Counted from the stretch's first letter, positions 20,094-30,673 are shown. The stretch: 64,000 nt of DNA from Hippopus hippopus (GCA_946811185.2 OX328102.1:47407619-47471618), one strand, 5' to 3'. Made by a program: numbers and translations. The notes: a model not told the origin generated them from the letters alone.

Positions 20094-20297
20094 CCCTTGC
20101 CCTACTAAATAAGTTAAATAAAACTTTCAAACTGATAGTAAAAACCCGAATAGTGTTATTTCAAACTTATTTTTGGAGGAAAAAAATCTCCTTATCGGAA
20201 AGTGTAGATCCAAGATCAGACTGCACGTTCTGTGCAGTCTGATCTTGATCTACACTGTCCGCAAAAGGCCAGCGAGTCTCGCTTAGTAGCTAAAGAG
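20094..20297 (+). mobile_element. Family B MITE, reference copy
   Basis: A 204 bp element flanked by TTAA at 20090-20093 and 20298-20301. The left end is CCCTTGCCCTACTAAAT and the right end CGCTTAGTAGCTAAAGAG, giving short imperfect inverted ends. The interior has AACTTTCAAACTGATAGTAA, TCTCCTTATCGGAAAGTG and a hairpin with arms GATCCAAGATCAGACTGCAC and GTGCAGTCTGATCTTGATC around TTCT, then TACACTGTCCGCAAAAG. There is no coding capacity. TTAA flanks with C-rich first bases fit piggyBac-type non-autonomous elements (inference). Confidence 0.9.
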
Positions 20298-20395
20298 TTA
20301 AGGGCAAATAATGGCTCTCACCTGCAAAAATTATCGCATTCGACTCAAGAGACCTAATCAGCCCTGGCAGAACCGGAAACTACAATAACTGCTAT

Positions 20396-20560
20396 TGAAA
20401 CATAGACATAGACATAGACAATCTTTATTGACGTAAGCTGATACAGCTTCTAGTCAAAAATACATAATATATACATAATACCTATACACGTAGCAGTTAC
20501 CAAAGGTTAAAGACATTCTCTCTGGAAGAAAGCATACATATTAAGATCGTGTTTATGGCC
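20396..20560 (-). repeat. LINE 3'-end-like fragment with (TCTATG)n tail
   Basis: On + it begins ACATAGACATAGACATAGAC then AATCTTTATTGACG. On - it reads unique sequence, AATAAAGATTG, then TCTATG hexamers, a layout typical of some non-LTR 3' termini. Confidence 0.55.
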
Positions 20561-20632
20561 ATAAACGTTGTCCTAATCGTAATCAAAACTAAAACATTTC
20601 ATTGATTACGCATTACCAGATGACGCAAATTT

Positions 20633-21085
20633 AGACTGATCCAAATTCGAAATGCTTATATACGACAATTAAATGTTACTAAAAAAACAGATTCTGTCTT
20701 TCAAAGGATAAAAACATTGTTTGAAAAGGAGAAAACGCTGGTTACCAGTATTATCTTTATTTCTACAATGACTTCCGGAGCTTTCCTCCTTATGGTTTTT
20801 GAAAATCGAAAATGTTTAGAAACATACATTGTATAACTAAGAAGCAATGGTTACCTCTTTGCGAAACAACAAAATTTTGGACGCGACCATTTTGGATGGA
20901 GACAACAAATTAAATGAACCTCAGGTGATGATTTCTGTCTTTTATAGGATAGAAAACATTTTTGGAAAAAGGAGAAAATGCTGGTTATCAGCATTTTCTC
21001 TTTTTCCGACAATGTTTTCAAAAGTAGTTTTTTTTTCCCCCTGGGTGGCTAAAATTTGGGATTGTGTGGCAAAGGATTAGACATA
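20633..21085 (+). mobile_element. Two family A MITEs in tandem
   Basis: The first (about 20633-20790) has GGAGAAAACGCTGGTTACCA and a decayed right arm. The second (about 20865-21080) has GGAGACAACAAATTAAATGA, hairpin AGGAGAAAATGCTGGTTATC / AGCATTTTCTC and GGGATTGTGTGGCAAAGG. Confidence 0.8.
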
Positions 21086-21930
21086 AAGTAACTGACATAA
21101 GCTACCTAAAGCTTACCTAAGCTACCTAAAGCTATATAGAGGCGACCGGCAGATTACAGTGTTTAACATGTATTTAGCCATTGTTTTGCTATTACGAGTA
21201 AACCGTTATAACGGAATAGAAAAATTTACAGTAAAAAACCCTCGGTATAACTTCGTGTCTTTTACATGTAAATTTATCTAGATTTAAATTTTAAAGCAAT
21301 ATTTTTATGTTAATGAAAACAAACAGTCTTTGGTCAGGTTTTCTTTTAAAAAAAACTTCCGATACGAAATCTTGTTTGAGGTCCCTTTAAATACCAATAA
21401 CTATTGTGAATTCAGACAACATAAATGCATGTAATAATCATTGTGGTAAAAAGAGAAATTTCTCGTTACGAGCAATTTTTCCTTTGTCCAGTGTGTTTTC
21501 AAACAGTCAACTACATATAGATCTTCTCGGCGAAAAAAAAAACAAACTTATCTGCAAGAAGTTACAATCTATCGTGTGAGTGCAGTGACCTCTTTCAAAC
21601 ATGTGAGTCTGTTATTCATTGGAAAATTTAATCAGATTTTATGCTGCGCTCCCAATTCTAATAGAGATCTCGTATAGATTAGATCTTCTTTTCCAAACCC
21701 TGTCAATGCTTGTTGCATCTGCTTGGTCGTGAAACACAGAACAAGATCGAAATATTTGCTTCAGTGGCCGATGCAGATCAAGATAAGACTGAAAGAACTG
21801 CAGTCCTATCTTGACCAACAATATCAGATGGAATGATCAACAGTTTTGTGATATACTTCGGCCTTGACGACCTTCACCTATGACTTATCCGAGTGCCATA
21901 CAAGTTGGCAACTTGACTCTCTCCATTCCA
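21086..21930. other. No recognisable gene
   Basis: Short direct repeats of AAGCTACCTAAAGCT near 21110-21135. CAAGATAAGACTGAAAGAAC near 21779 is a faint family B core. Otherwise nothing assignable. Confidence 0.5.
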
Positions 21931-21934
21931 TAGA

Positions 21935-22040
21935 CGATACCAGAAGCTTTTTGTGGATAGTGTAGATCAAGATCAGACTGCACAGAACGTGCAGTCTGAT
22001 CTCTGATCTGCACTGTCCACTGCTAGATTCTAGATTATGA
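21935..22040 (+). mobile_element. Family B core
   Basis: TGGATAGTGTAGATCAAGAT, hairpin CAGACTGCACAGAACGTGCA, GTCTGATCTCTGATCTGCAC. The termini are not recognisable. Confidence 0.7.
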
Positions 22041-22269
22041 CCGAACTGTCTCTTGACTTTACAGAGGCAGTGTATGTTAAGCCCTTGAGAAAATGCAGTT
22101 TATTTATTCAGTAGTGAAAGAGTTAAAAACGTGTATGTTCAGATAAGATGACCCTAGGTCTGGATATCTTTTCAGGGACCACGGTGTATTCACTAGAAAT
22201 ATAAAGATTCTTCTATGGCATAAGCTAGAAGTGCCTTTTTGAAGGAATCCTGATGCTCCTATAAACATT

Positions 22270-22415
22270 TGCATATGGATGAAGATTTGCAAGGGTTGAA
22301 AATGTAGCGGGAAAAGGATAAAATGCTGGTTACCAGCCTTTTATCCTTTTCCCATAATGTTTTCAAAGGCGTTCTTTCTCAAGGTCTTTAAACTCGGGGT
22401 TGCTTGGTATGGGAT
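22270..22415 (+). mobile_element. Family A MITE, left end missing
   Basis: GGGAAAAGGATAAAATGCTG / CCTTTTATCCTTTTCCC: the T in GGATAAAA is matched by an A in the other arm. CTCGGGGTTGCTTGGTATGG follows at the right. Confidence 0.82.
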
Positions 22416-23095
22416 GAATGGAGTATAATTCCAATAACTGGGTCTTATCCACTGACTTGAGTGCCCATAGATTTTATTATTCAGCAAAACTTATAAACCG
22501 CCACTATTGTCTCTACTGCAAATTCGACCAAGTAATAGATAGGTAAACGGAAACAGACTGTAACACGTATCTTGACGTTAGCCATGGCATTGTTATGAAA
22601 AGATTCTCGATTCTACCAACAAAAGGCATGTTTTTTATTAAAAGAGGGAAAATACATCGGTTGCGCATGCGTGGTGTCTATGAGCCAAAAGAGGTGAAAA
22701 GAGAAGCTTAATTACTTATAGTCTGTCAGCGATAAGAAAAACCACCACAATTATTTTCTGCTCAAATATATAATCCGAGAAAACGAATATGAAATTTTCA
22801 AGAATTTGATTTTTCAATTTTCAGTGTCCAGTGAATGGATGTTAAATAAGCTCCTTTAACAAGAAGAAGTCAATAAATTCTTTTCAGACTTCGGCTGAGG
22901 CATGATTTTTCAATTATTAATTAGTCTGCAAAATATCAAATCAAATGAAAAATCTCTTTTGGACAGTGATGCGAGAAAAATGGTCTACGGGGAATTACAG
23001 CTTAAAAGTGGCGGTTTTTAAGTTTAGCTCAGTGTAACTAAGGTCGTTGTCCTCAAAATTCATATTTTGTTTTCATCCGAAAACGGTGGTATGGG
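22416..23095. other. No recognisable feature
   Basis: No repeat that I can assign and no frame with a domain. Confidence 0.5.
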
Positions 23096-23099
23096 ACTT

Positions 23100-23290
23100 T
23101 TGCCTGTATTCACCAACGGTTCTATGTAGCAGTCTGAATCCAATTCTACATATAGAAAGTAACGCAATTTCTGATTGGCTAGACCGTTTTGTTTAACCAA
23201 TCAGAAATTGTGTTACTTCGAGATTTAGAAAAAAATCTTGAGAAATAGAATGAGATTGCAATTTAGAATGATTGGTTAAAAAAATCTAGG
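23100..23290. repeat. Family G foldback, good copy
   Basis: CTGTATTCACCAACGGTTCT at the left. Arms AACGCAATTTCTGATTGGCT and AACCAATCAGAAATTGTGTT around GTTTTGTTT. The right end GAATGATTGGTTAAA is worn. Confidence 0.8.
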
Positions 23291-23604
23291 GCCCAAGATT
23301 TTAAAATAGTGTAGGCGAAGTTTCTTCGATCACGCGTATATACTACCGTCACTCCCTTTATTATTTTTTTTTACGATAGCATTTCGCCAAAACTAAAAAT
23401 CACTTAAAATTAAGCTGAGGTAACATCTTTCTATTTTCTAAAACAATATTTGGAAAATTATTCCCCGCCTACAAGTTTTTCTTCGAAACCACGTCGGTAA
23501 GTATTTGATTTAACCCCGAGTTTCAACTTTAGCAGCGAATATTTTCCTTGCCTAATTAAAATATTGACGCCCAACCGCTGACATGTTCACTGATGTATAA
23601 CAAT
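23291..23604. other. No recognisable feature
   Basis: AT-rich, no coding signal. Confidence 0.5.
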
Positions 23605-23805
23605 GAAAATCTGCACAGGCTTAACTGAGTCGAAACTTTTTGCTTTTAGTAAATTTTCTGCATGTCAAAGGACCATTCTACAGAATGATGGAGCCTGTTT
23701 TTACACAAAATAGATCTTATGATCCATAATTAAATGGTGACTTGCTTGGCATAATGCATCACGGAGAGGCATTAGATCCTCTCTTGCAATATGCAAAAAC
23801 ATAGC
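23605..23805 (+). mobile_element. Family C MITE, right two thirds
   Basis: AAATCTGCACAGGCTTAACT, GAGTCGAAACTTTTTGCTTT, GGACCATTCTACAGAATGAT, GATCCATAATTAAATGGTGA and GGCATAATGCATCACGGAGA. Confidence 0.8.
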
Positions 23806-23991
23806 TAAAATATGGCGATAGAAATGAGCATATGAAGTGAAAAGAATATTAAAATTAGCTGTAGACTCATGATTTGGCTAATAAAAAGCCCAGTAAGCCT
23901 CTCTAGGGGCCCTAGGCGCTTTGGTTTACCCATGAATCTATAAATTTAACCATAGGCCTCTGAAATTCAATTGGTCTATCTAGGAATAACG

Positions 23992-24125
23992 AAATTTTCA
24001 TTGTCGGACACCGTTACCGTAAATAGCACATTGGCGATTCCCTCTTTATTGTATATAATTACAATATACGATATAGAGGGAGTCGCCAATGTGCTATTTA
24101 TAGAAACGGTGTTAATGAAAATTTG
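23992..24125. repeat. Foldback, ~65 bp arms
   Basis: AAATAGCACATTGGCGATTC with AGTCGCCAATGTGCTATTTA, flanked outward by AATTTTCATT / AATGAAAATTT and ACACCGTTACC / AAACGGTGTT. The centre is ATATAATTACAATAT. A further copy of the inner motif (GATGCACCAATGTGCTATAA) follows at 24148. Confidence 0.9.
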
Positions 24126-24269
24126 AGTATATTCCGTGATATACAGGCGATGCACCAATGTGCTATAAGTGTTCGATGATCGCCAAAGGAAAATGTTAGT
24201 GTTCCGTGATAGGCCAATAGAACTTCAAAGGCCTGTGGTTTAACCGTACCGATATAACATAAAAAATGC

Positions 24270-24461
24270 TAAAGAACTAGATTAAAACTTTGAAATCGAT
24301 AGTAAAAACCAAAATGTTGCTATTTTATAGTTACTTTTGGTGGACTAATATCTCCTTATCGGACGGTGTAGATCCAAGATCAGACTGCAAAGAACGTGCA
24401 GTCTGATCTTAATCTCCACTTTCCGTAAAAGGTCACTGATTCGCGCTTAGCAGCCAAAGGG
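24270..24461 (+). mobile_element. Family B MITE
   Basis: TAGATTAAAACTTTGAAATC, CTCCTTATCGGACGGTGTAG, hairpin AGATCAGACTGCAAAGAACG / TGCAGTCTGATCTTA and right end CGCGCTTAGCAGCCAAAGGG before TTAA at 24462-24465. Confidence 0.88.
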
Positions 24462-24465
24462 TTAA

Positions 24466-24650
24466 CACCGTTACCAAACAATCCGAGTTTTAACGACCCT
24501 GAACAATATGGATTGTGAAAACATTGTGGGAAAAGGAGCAAATGCTGGTAACTAGCATTTCCCCCATTTTATAGCTTTTTATATAAGTTGTCGTCTGCAA
24601 TTGCTTTCACATTGAACCGAGTCCAAAATCTTTTCATCTGGTATAGAGTC
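24466..24650 (-). mobile_element. Family A MITE sharing its TTAA with family B
   Basis: It begins CACCGTTACCAAACAATCC directly after the TTAA that ends the previous element. Hairpin GGAGCAAATGCTGGTAACTA is worn, TTGTCGTCTGCAATTGCTTT follows, and the right end is CATCTGGTATAGAG. Confidence 0.85.
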
Positions 24651-25224
24651 GTAGATAGTAATATTTTCTTCATTTAACTTGCACCCTTAGTGTATATACT
24701 ACTTAAAGATACACCTCTTGCAGCCAGAGAGAAAAAAGCACAGTTAAAATTTTATAGTGCGTATAATGATTCAGAGATCGATCAGTTGTGTATAAACATA
24801 GGTAAATTATTGATAAATATGGTGTACGGGATCAAAAAGAAAAACTCAAGGAATTTGTCCTCAATTAAAACTGGAAACGACAACAGCGATAGCTTGAAAG
24901 GCCTCCAAAGCATGAAATGCATTGTCTATCCGTCTTAATCTGTGCAACATCAACATGTCTAATTATAGGACAGAGACCCTCAGAATTTTCTTTTTTTTTT
25001 ATATCTACAGATATATTACAAGTAATAAAAGGTCACAAGAAAAGAAACTCGTTAAAACTTTAATGCGGTAAGGGACTCATTATTCCATTTAATTTTCAAA
25101 ACATCGGAAATTAACAATGTGAATTGAAACCGTAAACCAGCGATAAAGTTGTCTATTTCCTTGTAGTACACCGAACTGATAGATATAATTGAAGTTTGAA
25201 ACACAAAGATTACACATTAATGTA
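24651..25224. other. Unassigned; one possible small exon
   Basis: A + frame at 24690-24938 contains AAREKKAQLKFYSAYNDSEI after a CTTGCAG acceptor-like site at 24717-24723. I recognise no domain, and no donor or partner exon is evident. It is reported only as a possibility. Confidence 0.2.
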
Positions 25225-25925
25225 ATAGAAGATTTTTTTTTTTCGGTGAAAGATTGAACATTATTTCAATGAGTGAACATTATCGGTAATATTTTCACGA
25301 GTTGCGCAGCCACTCGTGAAAATATTACCGATGATGTTCACGAGACCTTGATCAAAATCCAGTACAGTTCTTTTCGGTTATTTCCTGTGGCGTACCTCCT
25401 CCGCATAGCAATGCATTACAATATCATGTCAAGCGCGAGAAATGTAAGGTAAATTACGTCATATTTCCATCTGGTTGTGAGGCACGCGCATTTTACCTAG
25501 GTAACTAGTTCTCGGGAACAACTTGATCCGCCTTCAGTTAAAGAGTTAGATTATAAAAATCGGTATTTCACTGGTCGTAACCATGAAATATCGAAAAATA
25601 TTTCACCTATATTTCTCGATAACCTACCGGAAAGCATGAAATAAAAGAACGCTTTAAAAAATTACGTAAAGCGAGAAAAATGTAGGGTCAATGCGCGTAA
25701 CTTACGTCATATTTCCGTTTGGTTGAATGGCACGCACTGTTTACCTAGGTAACTAGTGCACAGGAACTACTGTTTCCACCTTCAAATGAAGAGTTATGGA
25801 AATATTTTCGGTTAATTTCACTGGCCGCAACCATGAATTATCAAACCTTATAATCCACCATTATTTCCCGATAAATTACCAAAAAGCATGAAATAAACGA
25901 ATATAATTATTATATAGTCTTTTTC
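25225..25925. repeat. Family F repeat block
   Basis: A hairpin about 25280-25345 (ACATTATCGGTAATATTTTC / GAAAATATTACCGATGATGT around a GCGCAG centre) is followed by two F blocks. Each block contains TTTACCTAGGTAACTAGT (near 25492 and 25740), and each is followed by a GGGAACAACTTGATCCGCC-like or CAGGAACTACTGTTTCCACC segment. The spacing is about 248 bases. Confidence 0.8.
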
Positions 25926-26357
25926 CAATGACTGACGAAATTAGTTGTGATGGGATTTTTTTTCCCACACGCAAACACTGTCCCGACTTTGTTATTGTGG
26001 GAAAGCAGCCAGAATAATGTGGGAAAAACAAGTAATACCATTTAGGAATGTATGGGAAGATGAACTGATAATCGTGATATAAATGAACTTTTTTTCAAAG
26101 TGGCTGCGTAAGCTGGATGTTGATCTGCTTCTTGGTATTAGTCTCTGTTGAATAAACATTAATTTGGATTGGTAAGAAATGTGGACATAGTTATTTTTTG
26201 GGTTATTTCCCGGTCTTTTTGCAGACTTATTTAAGGGTCCAATCACGACATTTATATAAAAGAGTCACTTCCGTTAATAGCTACCCGCCCTCGGCAAGTC
26301 CACGTCAAGTCTACAATTCTGTCAAGTCTAAAATTATGTTGTCTGGTACTAGTATTT
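25926..26357. other. Mostly unassigned
   Basis: TGTGGGAAAGCAGCCAG at 25998 matches a short piece of the SINE-1 body. The antisense 84-codon frame at 25992-26246 shows no domain. Confidence 0.4.
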
Positions 26358-26617
26358 GGCCTGCAACACGCGAAAAGGGGCATTCGGACATTTGTGAAAA
26401 GTGTCGTCTCGGATCAGCCTGCGCAGTCCGCGCAGGCTAATCCGAAACGACACTTTCCGTTCTTATGCAATTTTCTCTTTCGCGCATGTCTACTGTAGTA
26501 CGAAATCGAATGTAGTCGTAAACTGTCGTCTCGGATCAGTCTGCGCGGACTGCGCAGGCTGATCCGAGACGACACTTTACGCAAATGTCCGAATACCCCT
26601 TTTTGCGTGTTGCAGGC
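26358..26617. mobile_element. Family D MITE, reference copy
   Basis: A 260 bp element with long inverted ends: GCCTGCAACACGCGAAAAGG at the left and the inverse of TTTTTGCGTGTTGCAGGC at the right. Each end continues inward through CATTCGGACATTTG and TCGTCTCGGATCAG to a GC hairpin. The left hairpin is CAGCCTGCGCAGTCCGCGCA and the right one GTCTGCGCGGACTGCGCAGG. It is therefore a palindrome made of two smaller palindromes. No coding capacity. The superfamily is uncertain. Confidence 0.92.
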
Positions 26618-26877
26618 AATTTAAAAGTCGCCAATTTCGATTTTGTCCAAGAAGGTAAACGAATTGAAATAGGTACAACTGTATATCAGTGGAGAAGGGA
26701 GAAGTAATCTTGGGGAAAAATGAAACATGGTAAAAAGTAGGTTAAAATCGGTTTAGATCCAATTTTTTTAATCTTCACAAGTTATTACTTCGCTGGTTCC
26801 ATTCTTTCTGAGAATCAACTAATTTTTAGCATGAATTTTAGCATGAATTTGAAATAATGATACAAAGAAGAAAACGT

Positions 26878-27056
26878 CAACTCTTAACCAGGAGACAAAA
26901 ATTTTGAGGGGTCCAAATTGAAAGCATTTACAAACAAACGACAAATTAAACGTGTTTAAGATAATTGAAGTTGCCCTAGAAAGGCTAGAAAACATAGTGG
27001 AAAAATGCTTTTATTTCTCAGGTTTATTAAAACTCAGTATTGTTATGTAAAGGATT
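26878..27056 (+). mobile_element. Decayed family A MITE without its hairpin
   Basis: AACTCTTAACCAGGAGACAA, GTCCAAATTGAAAGCATTTA, GACAAATTAAACGTG and ACTCAGTATTGTTATGTAAA. The central hairpin is deleted. Confidence 0.7.
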
Positions 27057-27105
27057 AAAAGGAACTACGAGACTTTTTATAATCATACCAAATGTTAATC
27101 AAAGC

Positions 27106-27520
27106 GCTAACGCACTGAAGGCAGCGGGTTTCTTTTCTGGCACTGAATGCATGCTAATAAATAGGTATGTTCTAGGACATTTTCCTCGTAAACTAAAACA
27201 GAGAACTCATACCCTTTAGATTAGGGTACGAGTTTTCCAGGGTACGAGTTCTCCAACCAGCCGTGTTATTGTGTAAATGCGGCGGATTGTGGGGAGGTGT
27301 TAAACTGGGCACGGGCTTTTATTTAGGTTGTAAACCTTCTGTTATCTTAAAGACATCATAAATAGTAGAAGTTTTAATTTTTTTCAGGGAACATACAGTA
27401 TCAAGTTGAACTGCTCTTTTGAATATCAATGGCAGAACTATTTTGTTAGTGTACAAAACTGGTTTTGTTTACTCGCGTATCCATGCAAAACCTGCCGGAA
27501 GCAAAAATTTGACCTAGATA
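27106..27520 (+). repeat. Family J dispersed repeat
   Basis: It runs from CAAAGCGCTAACGCACTGAA to CCTGCCGGAAGCAAAAATTT and matches the inverted copy at 49028-49505 along most of its length. It contains an inverted pair around ACTCATACCCTTTAG / TTAGGGTACGAGTT. Confidence 0.8.
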
Positions 27521-27565
27521 AAGATGCAAATCACCATTAAGTCGGAAAAAGAAGTATATACATAT

Positions 27566-27806
27566 GAGCCGTGCTCTGTGAAAAGGGGGCTTTATGAATC
27601 TGCAAAAAGTATCGACACAGGTCAGCCTGCGCAGGCCGCGCAGGCTGGCCTGTGTCGATACTTTTCACTATTCTTTGCATGTCCATGGACCATTCTATCT
27701 CAGGATTCAGTCTGTTGTTCGACAAAATGGATTTTATGGATGACTTACTTGGTATAATGCATCATGGAGATTCATTTAACCCCCTTTTACCGGGGTGCGG
27801 TTCAAA
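27566..27806 (+). mobile_element. Family C MITE, reference copy
   Basis: Left end TGAGCCGTGCTCTGTGAAAA, right end CCCCCTTTTACCGGGGTGCG, forming inverted ends. Hairpin CAGGTCAGCCTGCGCAGGCC continues as GCGCAGGCTGGCCTG, then TGTGTCGATACTTTTC mirrors GAAAAAGTATCGACAC-like sequence on the left. The spacer has CATGGACCATTCTATCTCAG and ACTTGGTATAATGCATCATG. No coding capacity. Confidence 0.9.
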
Positions 27807-28554
27807 CATTTTTTTTTTTGTCTGTGGTATTTCGTTGAAAGGAAAAGTAGCTTTTTTTGCGCCGCGCAGGAGGGGCGACATTATATTTTCATTCGCTGAT
27901 AACCTATCTTTTTACCTTTATCACTTTTATGTTATCTAGTACTTTAGTCTTTGATATTCAGATATTTTATTATCTGTTTTTCTTTATTATTCCTTAAGTA
28001 CTGAAATGTTTGAATTTTTTCAGCTGCCATTAAGACTTGTTTCTCAAACATGTAACTGGAGAAGGAAAATGGCCGAACCTAAGTTGTGAGAACTTGTGGC
28101 CAGACCCCTTTGCCAATGTATATGTGTCATCCCATGTACTAGAAATTTTGTTTATGCATTACTTTTGTTAACATGTACATGTATACGGTAATTAAATATG
28201 TTTAAACTAAACATTCGCTTTAGGAATTATGCATATGTGTTTTATACGTGCAATTTTAGTTTTTAATTAGTTCAATAGTCTTAACTCCTTAAAAAGGATA
28301 AATTGTTAGACTCTTTTATACTAAAAGTATTTAAAGAAGACAGCGTGTAGTTCAATGAAGGCAGTTGTCTTTGAAAGTGTGGAAGCTCTGCAGGGAAAAG
28401 GAGAAAACGTTTGGTTGACTGTGTTTTCGGGATCTTTTCAAAGCTTTCTGCCTTAGAGTCGTAAATACACTAGATGGACTAGTAAAGGCTGAAAGGTAAT
28501 TATTAACTGAAAAACTCATTAACTTTGTCAGCAAAAATCAATTAACAGAAAGTA
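27807..28554. other. No recognisable gene; weak family A traces
   Basis: GGGAAAAGGAGAAAACGTTT near 28394 is a family A half-hairpin. A 95-codon frame reaching 27939 is family C sequence plus random sequence. Confidence 0.45.
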
Positions 28555-28890
28555 CCGACAGACTGAAAACGAAAACAAACCGATAGATTAAAACAAAAGG
28601 TAACCAATAGATTAAAACAAAAACGAAACGATAGATTGAAAAAAAGAACACAATTTTGATAAAATGGAAACAAAAACTAAACGATAGTTTGAAAATAGAA
28701 AACGAAAGCATAAACTGAAAACGAAAACAAAACGATAAATTTAAACAAAACGAAAAAAATAGATTGAAAACAGAAAACAATATTGATACATCAAAATTGA
28801 AGCGATTGATTGAAAACAACAACAAAAAATGTAGTAAAAACAAAAAAACGAACAGAAAAAACTAATAACAGATTTAGCGACAGATTGATA
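28555..28890. repeat. Degenerate A-rich tandem repeat
   Basis: Units like GATAGATTGAAAACGAAAAC recur about every 25-30 bases with many variants (GATAGATTAAAACAAAA, GATAGTTTGAAAATAG). Its complement gives T-rich hydrophobic frames that are not genes. Confidence 0.75.
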
Positions 28891-29374
28891 ACAAAACTGG
28901 TCGACTAACCGAAGCATCAATAGGGTAAGCTCAATACGCACTGCAGAAGCTGATCTTATTTGTATCTTTCAACTAATGGCTTTTAAATGAATTAAAAAAA
29001 AGTGATAAAAGGAGAATTTCATGCTTGAGTTACAAAAAATAATGTTTAAACGCATGTTATGACAGGTCATACGGGCATCACAATTATTTTTTTATTAAGT
29101 TCTTTTGATACAAAGTTTTTCTCTAAAGTGGATTTGCTTCAAGACGATAATAAGGAGGTTTGGATTTAATTTTCCATGTATATATCCCTTACTCGTCAAT
29201 TCTAATAATAGACAAAATATTTCGGAACTATTTCCCCTCGGAATAACATGCTGAGTATAATGACATTAGATCCGGTAAAAAATCATCCGCGCTCTGTCAA
29301 TTATTCATGACTATAGACAAGAATATCTGTGTAAGTTTTACTTCCTGTGGCGATTTTGTTCCCGTAAAGATGTT
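28891..29374. other. No recognisable feature
   Basis: AT-rich sequence without an assignable repeat. Confidence 0.5.
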
Positions 29375-29590
29375 TTAAACCTTTACTAAACAATGACCAT
29401 TGAAAGCATTTGAAATCATTATGGGAAAAGGAGAAAATGCTGGTTACCAGCATTTTCTCCTATTGCCATAAAGATTTCTAAACATTCTAAGAAAAATCCA
29501 GTCATTTGAGCCACATTCAATTTGTCGTCTGCAAATGCATCCATTTTAAACAAGTCTAACATTTTGTAGTTTGGTAAAGATTTAATACTT
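29375..29590 (-). mobile_element. Family A MITE
   Basis: ACCTTTACTAAACAATGACC, hairpin GGGAAAAGGAGAAAATGCTG / CAGCATTTTCTCCTATTGCC, ATTTGTCGTCTGCAAATGCA and TTTTGTAGTTTGGTAAAG. Confidence 0.85.
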
Positions 29591-29830
29591 TATCAACGAT
29601 TCTATGGTTTCACGAACTCTTTGGAAGACAACGTTTGAAAAGACCGTTAGAAAAGTAGAAAATATACATAACCATGGTACCACGGTTTTTTTTTTTTTTC
29701 TCATTTTCTCATAATGTTTCATACTTTTTCGAGGCTAAAATTCCATTGGTTAAGCCACATTTTAGTTGTCGTCTGCAAATGCTTTCAATATCATGGAAGT
29801 CTAAAATTTGTCGTTTGGTAAAGAGTAAAG
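29591..29830 (-). mobile_element. Family A MITE, adjoining copy
   Basis: AAAAGTAGAAAATATACATA, an 18-base T run where the hairpin should be, AGTTGTCGTCTGCAAATGCT and AATTTGTCGTTTGGTAAAGA. Confidence 0.75.
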
Positions 29831-29924
29831 TCTAAACACTCCAAGACATCACTTGGAATATCAGATATACGAAACTTACCCTTTCAGTCAGCCAATGAAA
29901 CACAAACATTGCATATTATTTCAT

Positions 29925-30655
29925 GCCTTCAGGTAGGTTATCGAGAAATATCGGTGAAATATTTTTCAATATTTCATGGTTACAAGCAGTGAAAAATACC
30001 CATTTCATTTTCTAACTCTTCCATTGAAGGCGGAAACAGTAGTTACTGCGCTCTAGTTACCTAGGTAAAATGCCCGTGCCACTCAACCAGATGGAAATAT
30101 AACGTAATTTACCCTACATTTCCCGCGCTTTACGAAAATATTGCAATGCGTTGTTATTCGAAGGGGGTACGCCACGGGGAATTACCGAAAAGGCCTGTAC
30201 TGAATTTTGATGTAAGTTTCCCCCCCCCCAAAAAAAAAAATCGAAGCACGAAATAAATAGAATATTTGTTTTTTGTCGGTGAAAGATCGAATTTCATTTC
30301 ATGCTTTCCGGTAAGTTATCGAGAAATATGGGTGAAATATTTTTCGATATTTCATGTTTATGACCAGTGAAAATACCGATTTTTATATTCTAACCCTTCA
30401 ATTGAAGGCGGAAACAGTTGTTCCCGCGCGCTAGTTACCTAGGTAAAATGCGCGTGCCTCACAACCAGATTGGAAATATGACGTAATTTACCTTGCATTT
30501 CTCGCGCTTGACGTAATATCGTAATGCGTTGCTATGCGAAGGAGGTACGCCACGGGGAATAACCGAAAAGAACTGTACTGGATTTTGATTAAGTTCCCCC
30601 CAGAAAGGGTTAAAAGCATGAAATAAATAGAATATTTGTTTTTTTCGTTGAAAGA
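29925..30655. repeat. Family F, two blocks in the opposite orientation
   Basis: TTACCTAGGTAA occurs at 30056-30067 and 30435-30446, each preceded by a GAAGGCGGAAACAGT segment and followed by CAACCAGAT and ACGTAATTTACC. Each block ends GGAATAACCGAAAAG-like then CCCCCC. The period is about 379 bases. Confidence 0.8.
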
Positions 30656-30673
30656 TGTAGGTATATGATAAAA

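Noticed and set aside
24690..24938. 82-codon + frame with an acceptor-like CTTGCAG
   Set aside because: No domain, no matching donor or neighbouring exon; evidence is too weak for a gene call.
26398..26440. Strong GC hairpin as a transcription terminator
   Set aside because: It is an internal part of the family D transposon and recurs at other copies; the genome is eukaryotic, so a bacterial-type terminator is not expected.
28538..28941. Hydrophobic Phe-rich - frames that could look like a membrane protein
   Set aside because: They are the complement of a degenerate A-rich tandem repeat; codon content is compositional.
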